The notes beneath the pieces are model-generated. The model was not told the DNA's origin. It searched no databases and worked only from the letters and a program-made list of their open reading frames with translations. From positions 1-10,703 of the forward strand of contig URGY01000047.1 of NCBI GenBank assembly GCA_900547505.1: DNA of 10,703 bases, in the 5' to 3' direction. Below are positions 1 to 5,538 of this stretch, one piece after another. This DNA is from an uncultured Collinsella sp. Its GTDB lineage: Bacteria > Actinomycetota > Coriobacteriia > Coriobacteriales > Coriobacteriaceae. Position numbers and translations under genes: made by a program. Within the stretch, counting starts at the first letter, position 1. Every line of letters starts with the position of its first letter.

Positions 1-4
1 AATC

Positions 5-835
5 TTAATACTGCCACATGTGATTGACGGGGCCGGAACCTTTGCCCATATCAAAGCCGGCGGCGAGGGCGCCCGTTAGGTAGGCCTTGCCCGCGTTGAC
101 GGCATCGGCAAGATCCATGCCCTGAGCCAGCGCGCAGGCGATGGCGGACGAGAGCGTGCAGCCGGTGCCGTGTGTGTTGTCGGTCTCGATGCGCTTGTGG
201 CGGAACCACGTGGTGAGTGGATCTCCCAGATGGTTGCCCTCGTCATCGAGTGGCGCGGGTTCGGCCAGTGCATCGTTGGCCTCGTTGACAAGATGCCCAC
301 CCTTAACGAGGGATGCGCAACCAAAGCGGCGGGTGAGGAGCATGGCAGCATTTTGCTGCGTGCGCTCGGAGTCGACCTCGTAGTCGAGCAGGGCCATGGC
401 CTCGGGAATATTGGGCGTGATAACCGTCGCTAGCGGGAACAGGCGGCGGGTGAGCGCCTCGGCGGCATCTTCGGCAATCAGCCGTGCGCCCGAGGTGGCT
501 ACCATGACGGGGTCGACTACCACGTTTGTCGCGTTCCAAGCGCTCAGGCGGTCGGCGATAACATCGATAATCTCGGCAGAGGAAACCATGCCAATCTTGA
601 CGGCGTTGGGGCGGATATCGTCAAAAACGGCATCGATCTGCGCCGCGACAATATCTGGGGAGATGTTCTGCACGGCGGTGACGCCTAGGGTGTTTTGTGC
701 GGTTATGGCTGTGATGGCCGTCTCGGCATACAGGCGGTGCGCCGTGATGGTCTTGATGTCGGCCTGAATGCCGGCACCACCGCTGGAATCGGATCCTGCG
801 ATGGATAGAACGGCGGGTACCTTACTGCGATCCAT
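5..835 (-). CDS. thiD: Hydroxymethylpyrimidine / phosphomethylpyrimidine kinase ThiD
   Basis: 276 residues, the usual length for ThiD. This cytosolic ribokinase-fold enzyme phosphorylates HMP to HMP-P and then to HMP-PP, the pyrimidine half of thiamine. Visible family features are the N-terminal substrate loop AGSDSSGGAGIQADIKT (residues 13-29), the DPVMVATSG segment (108-116), Lys179 in LVKGGH, and the C-terminal anion-hole motif THGTGCT (221-227) with Cys226. The start is chosen because AAGGGAG lies five bases upstream. The gene is on the same strand as thiC and 181 bp downstream of it, so the two supply consecutive steps of one branch. That gap holds a hairpin and a TATAAT box, so thiD may also have its own promoter. 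The stop codon is only four bases from the window edge, so anything downstream is not visible. PdxK-like pyridoxal kinases share the fold, but the motifs and the thiC neighbour favour ThiD. Confidence 0.95.
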   Translation of the reverse strand: MDRSKVPAVLSIAGSDSSGGAGIQADIKTITAHRLYAETAITAITAQNTLGVTAVQNISPDIVAAQIDAVFDDIRPNAVKIGMVSSAEIIDVIADRLSAWNATNVVVDPVMVATSGARLIAEDAAEALTRRLFPLATVITPNIPEAMALLDYEVDSERTQQNAAMLLTRRFGCASLVKGGHLVNEANDALAEPAPLDDEGNHLGDPLTTWFRHKRIETDNTHGTGCTLSSAIACALAQGMDLADAVNAGKAYLTGALAAGFDMGKGSGPVNHMWQY

Positions 836-880
836 GTTCGCTCCCTTGTTCGGTCGGATTCAAATGGGTCTTCTGCCTGC

Positions 881-886
881 ATTATA
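881..886 (-). promoter_or_regulatory. Candidate -10 box of a thiD promoter
   Basis: On the minus strand this reads TATAAT, a perfect -10 hexamer, 46 bases before the thiD start codon. Transcription from it would leave a leader of about 40 bases carrying the thiD ribosome binding site. No convincing -35 box is seen at 16-18 bp; that position falls inside the adjoining inverted repeat. A promoter here would let thiD be transcribed without the TPP riboswitch. Weak support. Confidence 0.35.
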
Positions 887-891
887 AAGTT

Positions 892-921
892 GCCCGGGAT
901 GGCTGTATGGCAATCCCGGGC
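892..921 (-). terminator. Inverted repeat between thiC and thiD, possible terminator or operator
   Basis: Two perfect 9-base arms, GCCCGGGAT (892-900) and ATCCCGGGC (913-921), flank a 12-base loop. On the thiC-thiD transcript the hairpin would be followed by AACTTTATAATG, which is only moderately U-rich. It could therefore be a weak terminator after thiC that reduces thiD read-through. It also lies immediately upstream of the TATAAT box, where an operator or the -35 region would be. The repeat is seen directly; its role is inference. Confidence 0.35.
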
Positions 922-1016
922 GGGCGATGCAATCTTTACGCAAATGCAAGCAAATGTTCACACGTCAACAATTGACAGGCACCAGCTCGCCGCCAGAAGC
1001 GGCCGCGGCGACAGGG

Positions 1017-2351
1017 CTAGTCCTCCATGCCGAGGTCGATCGTGGTGCCCTCGAAGATCTTGTTGACGGTGCGGACGGCGCACATCTTGCCACACATGGT
1101 GCAAGTGCCCTCGGTGGCGGCGGGGGATTCCTCGTAGCGCTTCTTGCCCGTAACCGGGTCGAGCGCGCACTTCCACATGGCGTCCCAGTCGAGCTTGCGG
1201 CGTGCCTGGCCCATCTTGTCGTCCATGTCGCGGGCGTGGGGCACCTTTTTGGCGATGTCGGCGGCGTGTGCGGCGATCTTGGTGGCCATGAGGCCGTCGA
1301 GCACATCCTGGGCGTTGGGCAGGCATAGGTGCTCTGCCGGTGTCACGTAGCACAGGAAGTCGGCACCGGAGCTGGCGGAGATGGCGCCGCCGATGGCAGC
1401 GGTGATGTGGTCGTAACCCACGCCGATATCGGTCACCAGCGGCCCGAGCACATAGAACGGAGCATTGTGGCACAGGCGCTTCTGCAGTTTCATGTTGGCG
1501 GCGATCTCGTCGAGCGCCATGTGACCCGGGCCCTCGACCATGACCTGGACGCCGGCGGCCCAAGCGCGCTTGCACAGCTTGCCCAGCTCGATCATCTCAG
1601 CGGTCTCGGTGGCGTCGTTGGAGTCGTAGAGGCAGCCTGGGCGGCAGGAGTCGCCGAGTGAAATCGTCACGTCGTACTCGTGGCAAATCTCGAGCAACTC
1701 GTCGTAGAACTCATAGAACGGGTTCTCGTTACCGGTGACCTCCATCCAGCCAAACAGCAGTGAGCCGCCGCGGCTCACGATGTTCATCAGGCGGCCGGTC
1801 TCCTTAAAGGTCTTGGTGACCGACTTGTTGATGCCGCAGTGGATAGTCATAAAGTCAACGCCGTCCTCGGCGTGCGCGCGCACGACTTCGAACAGGTCGT
1901 CCTTGGTGAGCTTGACCAGCGGCTTTTCCATGTAGCCGATGGCGTCGTACATGGGGACGGTACCTACCATGAGCGGCGTCTCGTCGATGAGCTGCTGGCG
2001 GAACTGGCGCGTCTTGCCCGAGTTGGAGAGGTCCATGATGGCGTCGGCGCCAAAGTCCTCGGCGATCTTGACCTTCTTCCATTCCTCGGCGGCATCGGCC
2101 TTGTCGCCCGAGATGCCCAAGTTCACGTTGACCTTGGTGGACAGCCCTTCACCGACGCCAAAGGCGCGCATGCCCTTTTTGATGTGCACAATATTGGCGG
2201 GAATGGCGATGCGGCCGTCGGCCACGCGCTCGCGGATGTACTCGGGGTCGCGATGCTCGCGCTCGGCGACTTCCTTCATCTGCGGCGTGATCTGCCCGGC
2301 ACGGGCGAAGTCGATTTGCGTGACGAGCTTGGGCTCGGTCTGTGTGCTCAT
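1017..2351 (-). CDS. thiC: Phosphomethylpyrimidine synthase ThiC
   Basis: 444 residues from the chosen start. ThiC is a radical-SAM iron-sulfur enzyme that rearranges aminoimidazole ribotide (AIR) into HMP-P, the committed step of the thiamine pyrimidine branch. Visible features are the N-terminal TQIDFARAGQIT and a core with MDLSNSGKTR (106-115), GTVPMYDA (130-137), MTIHCGIN (168-175), SRGGSLL (193-199), EGPGHM (273-278) and GPLVTDIGVGYDH (303-315). A C-terminal cluster motif follows, with Cys417, Cys420 and Cys424. Length and an N-terminus lacking the long extension match the shorter ThiC class. An ATG eight codons upstream is open, but the start at 2351 is preferred because GGGAG, at the 3' end of the TPP riboswitch, lies eight bases upstream, and the earlier ATG would put riboswitch sequence inside the coding region. 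Regulation is by the riboswitch. The next gene on this strand is thiD. The cysteine spacing is CX2CX3C, one residue shorter than the CX2CX4C usually quoted for ThiC. Confidence 0.97.
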   Translation of the reverse strand: MSTQTEPKLVTQIDFARAGQITPQMKEVAEREHRDPEYIRERVADGRIAIPANIVHIKKGMRAFGVGEGLSTKVNVNLGISGDKADAAEEWKKVKIAEDFGADAIMDLSNSGKTRQFRQQLIDETPLMVGTVPMYDAIGYMEKPLVKLTKDDLFEVVRAHAEDGVDFMTIHCGINKSVTKTFKETGRLMNIVSRGGSLLFGWMEVTGNENPFYEFYDELLEICHEYDVTISLGDSCRPGCLYDSNDATETAEMIELGKLCKRAWAAGVQVMVEGPGHMALDEIAANMKLQKRLCHNAPFYVLGPLVTDIGVGYDHITAAIGGAISASSGADFLCYVTPAEHLCLPNAQDVLDGLMATKIAAHAADIAKKVPHARDMDDKMGQARRKLDWDAMWKCALDPVTGKKRYEESPAATEGTCTMCGKMCAVRTVNKIFEGTTIDLGMED

Positions 2352-2355
2352 TGGC

Positions 2356-2450
2356 ACGGCTCCCTTCGTTGGCATTACCCATATCAGGTTTGCGGGTCAG
2401 GGCGGGCGCGCCCAATCTCAGCCTGCCGTCTTGTCCTGCAAGCTCCCCGT
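2356..2450 (-). promoter_or_regulatory. TPP (thiamine pyrophosphate) riboswitch upstream of thiC
   Basis: Read on the minus strand, this leader contains the two invariant TPP-riboswitch segments. CTGAGAT (2421-2415) is the pyrimidine-sensing loop. AACCTGATATGGGTAATGCC, followed by AACGAAGGGAG, is the pyrophosphate-sensing arm and 3' closing region. Flanking ACGG (2450-2447) and CCGT (2359-2356) can form helix P1. The thiC ribosome binding site (GGGAG, 2364-2360) lies within the closing region, four bases before the start codon side of P1. TPP binding would therefore be expected to hide it and block translation initiation; premature termination cannot be excluded. Its position directly before thiC is the classical arrangement. 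Confidence 0.95.
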
Positions 2451-2466
2451 TTATGTAATGGGCTCA

Positions 2467-2472
2467 AGTATA
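2467..2472 (-). promoter_or_regulatory. Candidate -10 box for the thiC transcript
   Basis: TATACT on the minus strand. A start about seven bases downstream, near 2460, would place the first nucleotides just ahead of riboswitch helix P1 at 2450, which is the expected spacing. No good -35 match is seen at 16-18 bp. The divergent membrane-protein gene begins at 2523, so its promoter must share this 70-bp interval. Confidence 0.4.
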
Positions 2473-2522
2473 GCTCGAATGGGTACGATTGGCCTAACGA
2501 GCGTGCCTGTGGGGAGGCGTAC

Positions 2523-3038
2523 ATGGAAGACAAGCATCTATATCGAGAGACACAATGGGACATATCGGCCGAGGAGGGCCGTGCGCACCATGGGTTGGTC
2601 GCGATTGGCTTTGCGGTGCTTGCCGTGCTGGTGATTGCCTTTTGTATTTGGACGTTTGGCGGTCGCGGCGGCGCTGCCTGGGAGTTCGAGACTGATGATG
2701 CCCTGCCGATAATGACGGTGAGGGTCGCGGGCGGCAATACCGTTGCCGCACCGGGCGACTACTGGTATCCGCGCGACGAGTTTGTGCAGCTGCAGTTGAG
2801 CGGCGGGTCTATTCCGGGTGAAGAAATCGAACGCGTGACGTTTGATGAGGCACTCAAAACACTCACGGTGAAGCTCAAAGATCAGGGCGATGTGCCCACG
2901 ACCATGGATATCGCTCTGGCGGAGTGGCGTCTGGAACCTCCGTCGGGCGTTACGGTATCCGACGTAGAGCACGTTAAGATTACCTACCAAGATGGCTCGA
3001 CGAGCGAGATTGCAAAGGCCGATGGCTTGGCGGAGTAA
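2523..3038 (+). CDS. Single-pass membrane protein of unknown function
   Basis: 171 residues; I do not recognise a family. Residues 1-23 are polar (MEDKHLYRETQW...). A hydrophobic helix at about 24-46 (GLVAIGFAVLAVLVIAFCIWTF) is followed by a glycine-rich linker (GGRGG, 46-50) and a soluble domain of about 120 residues. The domain has alternating hydrophobic positions suggesting beta strands (MTVRVAGG, VQLQLSGG, TLTVKLKD, VKITYQDGST). The likely topology is a short cytoplasmic tail, an anchor and an extracytoplasmic beta-rich domain. Cys41 sits at the end of the helix but has no lipobox context. The start is chosen for GGGGAGG five bases upstream; the frame stays open far upstream only because it runs antisense through thiC. 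The gene is divergent from thiC and ends 23 bp before the convergent yaaA stop. No functional link to thiamine is visible. Confidence 0.8.
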   Translation: MEDKHLYRETQWDISAEEGRAHHGLVAIGFAVLAVLVIAFCIWTFGGRGGAAWEFETDDALPIMTVRVAGGNTVAAPGDYWYPRDEFVQLQLSGGSIPGEEIERVTFDEALKTLTVKLKDQGDVPTTMDIALAEWRLEPPSGVTVSDVEHVKITYQDGSTSEIAKADGLAE

Positions 3039-3061
3039 TGGGGTGTTTGGAAACGGCGGGC

Positions 3062-3871
3062 CTATTGTGCCTGCGCGTTCATGAAAACCAGGGTGTTTTT
3101 GTCTGAAAGCTCGGGGATGTGCCGATAGCCGATATTGAATGCGGTGAGTTCGCTTGCATCCTCGAGCTTGTTTTCTGCCATCCAGCGAACCATGGAGCCG
3201 CGCGCCTTTTTGCTGGCGGTCGACCGTTGGATGGGCTTCCTGTTGCGGACGCCTTCGCCAAAGAGGCATGTGACGACCGTGGCATCGGTGGCGAGGCAGG
3301 GCAGAACGGCTTTGGCGTATTCCGCGCTGGCGAGGTTGACGATCGTAGCGTTGGAGCCCGCCGGAGCGATGGCCCGTGCGAGCTTGTCGCCCCAAAACGC
3401 GTAGAGGTCTCGGGCACCGTCGACGGCAAGCTTCGCGCCCATCTCCAGCCGATACGGTTCAACGGCATGAAAGGGGCGTACGCATCCGTAAAGCCCCGAG
3501 AGGATCCAGAGATGGTCTTGCAGCCATGCGAGCTGTGCGGAATCCATCACCTCGGGCGCCATGCTCTGGTATTGAATGCCGTGATAGGACATGACGGCAG
3601 GGGAGAGGTGACGGGCGAGCGCGGGATTGTCGAGATCGCCGTTTTTCAGGATGGGCCCGAACTCATGCAGGGTGTTGAGACAAGGCCCCAGCAGTTTGTC
3701 ACTCACGTTCCATAGCGCCTGCAGGCCGCCGCTGCCTTCTTTCCGTTCGATATCTAGCAGTGCGCGGTGGAGGCGAGCCGTCTCGTGCACAAAGGGTGGA
3801 ATGCCCAGGACTTCAAAAGCATCTTGGGCCGCGCGCATCTGCTTGGCGGGCGAAATGATGACCTGCAGCAT
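3062..3871 (-). CDS. yaaA: YaaA family peroxide-stress protein (DUF328)
   Basis: 269 residues, close to the roughly 258 of E. coli YaaA. Conserved blocks appear in family order: ISPAK (6-10), SDKL (57-60), LSGLYG (124-129), PYRLEMG (139-145), LYAFWGDKL (156-164), NLASAEYAKAV (179-189), KKARGSMVRW (221-230), and TAFNIGY near the C-terminus. In E. coli the protein lowers free intracellular iron and protects DNA and proteins during hydrogen peroxide stress; that role is taken from the family. It has a DNA-binding fold with a helix-hairpin-helix element and acts in the cytosol. The start is chosen for AGAGGAGAG just upstream; the frame extends 67 codons further but that extension has no family similarity. 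The apeA terminator palindrome ends only 15 bases before the start codon, so it is unclear where its own transcript would begin. It converges on the membrane-protein gene. Confidence 0.94.
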   Translation of the reverse strand: MLQVIISPAKQMRAAQDAFEVLGIPPFVHETARLHRALLDIERKEGSGGLQALWNVSDKLLGPCLNTLHEFGPILKNGDLDNPALARHLSPAVMSYHGIQYQSMAPEVMDSAQLAWLQDHLWILSGLYGCVRPFHAVEPYRLEMGAKLAVDGARDLYAFWGDKLARAIAPAGSNATIVNLASAEYAKAVLPCLATDATVVTCLFGEGVRNRKPIQRSTASKKARGSMVRWMAENKLEDASELTAFNIGYRHIPELSDKNTLVFMNAQAQ

Positions 3872-3886
3872 GGACTCTCCTCTGCC

Positions 3887-3960
3887 AAAAAGGAAGTTGC
3901 GGTGGAATACGGTCTGTTTTGGCCGTTTATGGGCCAGTTTAGTCCGTATTTCACCGCAAC
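3887..3960 (-). terminator. Long palindrome with U-tract after apeA
   Basis: Arms of 20 bases at 3896-3915 and 3941-3960 are complementary at 18 positions. Within the 25-base interior, TGGCC (3920-3924) and GGCCA (3932-3936) form a second stem. On the minus strand the hairpin is followed by TTCCTTTTT, the usual layout of an intrinsic terminator, starting 15 bases after the apeA stop. It is much longer than a typical terminator stem and lies directly against the yaaA ribosome binding site. Confidence 0.75.
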
Positions 3961-3974
3961 TGATGAAGGGTTGG

Positions 3975-5372
3975 TTAGGCTCGCTCGATGAAGGCCTTGT
4001 AGCCGCGATAGGCCTCGTAGATGTCGGCCTTGTTGGCGACCTCCCACAGGGCGTGCATGGACAGGACGGCAACGCCGGAGTCGATGACGTTCATGCCGTA
4101 CTTGGCCATGATGTAGGCGATGGTGCCGCCGCCACCCGCGTTGACACGGCCGAGCTCACAGGTCTGGAAGTCCACGCCGGCCTCGTCCATGATGTCGCGG
4201 ACGAGGGCCACGTACTCGGCATCGGCGTCGTTGGAGCCGCCCTTGCCGCGGCTGCCCGTGTACTTGTTAAAGCACAGACCGCGACCCATAAAGGCGGCGT
4301 TTTTAGTCTCGAACTTGCCGGCGTAGCCCGGATCAAAGCCGGCGGACACGTCAGAGGAGAGCATGCGGCTACGGGCGAGCGCGCGGCGCAGGGCCAGCGG
4401 GCTGTCTTCGCCGGCGAGCGTCATGATCTCAGCGACGGTGTTCTCGAAGAAGCGGCTCGTCATGCCGGTGGCGCCTACGGAGCCGATCTCCTCCTTGTCG
4501 ACGATGAGCGTGATGCTCGTGCGCTTCACGTTTGCGACGTCGATCTGGGCAAGCATGGAGGGGTAAGCGCAGACGCGATCGTCGTGGCCATAGCCCAGAA
4601 TCATGGAGCGGTCGAGGCCCATGTCGCGGGCGGGACCGGCGGGCACGACCTCGATCTCTGCGGAGAGGAAGTCCTCCTCCTCGACGTCATACTGCTCCTT
4701 AAGGATGTCCAGGAACATCTGCTTGACGGGCTCCTTGGGGGCGTCCTTGTCGTCCTCATCAAACTTGACGGGACGGCCTCCCACGATCACGTCGAGGATT
4801 TCGGCGTCGACGGCATCCTTGGCGGGCTTGGACATTTGCTCGCTCGAGAGGTGAATCAGCAGGTCGGAGATGGTAAAGACCGGGTCGTCGTCCTTGTCGC
4901 CGATATTGATGTCGACGGTGGTGCCGTCCTTTTTGCAGATGACGCCCACGAGTGCGAGCGGGGAGGCCACCCAGTGGTAGCTCTTGACGCCGCCGTAGTA
5001 GTGCGTGTCGAGATAAGCCATGTCGCCGGCCTCGAAGGCGGGGTTCTGCTTAAGGTCCAGGCGCGGCGAGTCCACGTGCGCGCCCAGGATGTTAAAGCCC
5101 TGCTCGAGCGGGGCGGTGCCCAGGTTGACGAGCATAAGGTCCTTGCCGTGGTTAGCGGCATACACCTTGTCGCCTGCCTTGAGCTCGCGGCCTTCGGCGA
5201 TTACGGTCTCCAGGTCGACGTATCCCGCCTCCTCGGCCATCTTGATGCCGGCCTTGACGCACAGGCGCTCGGTCTTGTTCTCACTCAAAAACTGCTTATA
5301 GCCGCGGCAAAGCTCCTCGAGCTCCTCGATTTGCTGTGGCGTGTACTTTTTCCATGCGCAGGGACGCTCCAT
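3975..5372 (-). CDS. apeA: M18 family zinc aminopeptidase
   Basis: 465 residues, typical for the bacterial M18 family, 'aminopeptidase 1' subgroup. These cytosolic dizinc enzymes remove N-terminal residues from peptides; members often prefer acidic residues, but the preference here cannot be read from sequence. Metal and catalytic residues are all visible: His99 in GAHVDSPR, Asp265 in YGHDDR (bridging ligand), catalytic Glu294 and ligand Glu295 in DKEEIGSVGATG, Asp341 in LSSDVSAGFDP, and His440 in SMHALWEVANKADIY. KYTGSRGKGGSNDADAEY (370-387) and GRVNAGGGGT (408-417) match the substrate-site region. The start is chosen for AAAGGAG eight bases upstream; the 45 codons before it have no family similarity and overlap the promoter region. 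It is divergent from polA, with an inverted repeat around its likely -10 box. The probable terminator lies 15 bases after the stop. Confidence 0.95.
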   Translation of the reverse strand: MERPCAWKKYTPQQIEELEELCRGYKQFLSENKTERLCVKAGIKMAEEAGYVDLETVIAEGRELKAGDKVYAANHGKDLMLVNLGTAPLEQGFNILGAHVDSPRLDLKQNPAFEAGDMAYLDTHYYGGVKSYHWVASPLALVGVICKKDGTTVDINIGDKDDDPVFTISDLLIHLSSEQMSKPAKDAVDAEILDVIVGGRPVKFDEDDKDAPKEPVKQMFLDILKEQYDVEEEDFLSAEIEVVPAGPARDMGLDRSMILGYGHDDRVCAYPSMLAQIDVANVKRTSITLIVDKEEIGSVGATGMTSRFFENTVAEIMTLAGEDSPLALRRALARSRMLSSDVSAGFDPGYAGKFETKNAAFMGRGLCFNKYTGSRGKGGSNDADAEYVALVRDIMDEAGVDFQTCELGRVNAGGGGTIAYIMAKYGMNVIDSGVAVLSMHALWEVANKADIYEAYRGYKAFIERA

Positions 5373-5411
5373 GACGCAGGCTCCTTTCGGATCGATCGTG
5401 CTGGTTGATGT

Positions 5412-5446
5412 ACCGTGAGCCATCGTATCACGCGCGGGCTCACGGT
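5412..5446. repeat. Perfect 10-bp inverted repeat in the apeA/polA divergent promoter region
   Basis: ACCGTGAGCC (5412-5421) and GGCTCACGGT (5437-5446) are exact reverse complements separated by 15 bases. The spacer contains the candidate extended -10 of apeA. Two half-sites flanking a promoter core suggest a regulator operator; a hairpin in RNA is the alternative. The centre-to-centre distance is 25 bp. Confidence 0.55.
5422..5430 (-). promoter_or_regulatory. Candidate extended -10 promoter of apeA
   Basis: On the minus strand this reads TGATACGAT, an extended -10 of the TGn form followed by TACGAT. No clear -35 is seen, which is common with extended -10 promoters. Transcription would start near 5415, about 43 bases before the apeA start codon. 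The element fills the first part of the spacer of the inverted repeat at 5412-5446. Confidence 0.4.
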
Positions 5447-5538
5447 GGCGGGGGAGCTTGATGTGAGGTGGCCGCGGGGCGGGGAGCGTGTAAACTGGAG
5501 TGAGCAAACCGTGCCCAGCCTAAAGCGAGGTATTCAAT

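Noticed and set aside
964..976. GTCAACAATTGAC symmetry downstream of thiC
   Set aside because: A short 5-3-5 repeat just after a stop codon with no U-tract or promoter nearby. It could occur by chance.
1839..2522. Upstream part of a long plus-strand open frame that continues into the membrane-protein gene
   Set aside because: It is antisense to thiC and the TPP riboswitch and has no family features. The ribosome binding site and start at 2523 define the real gene.
3627..5408. A 593-codon open frame on the plus strand
   Set aside because: It is the reverse-strand shadow of apeA and part of yaaA, caused by high GC. It has no ribosome binding site or recognisable motifs, while the minus-strand proteins match families along their whole length.
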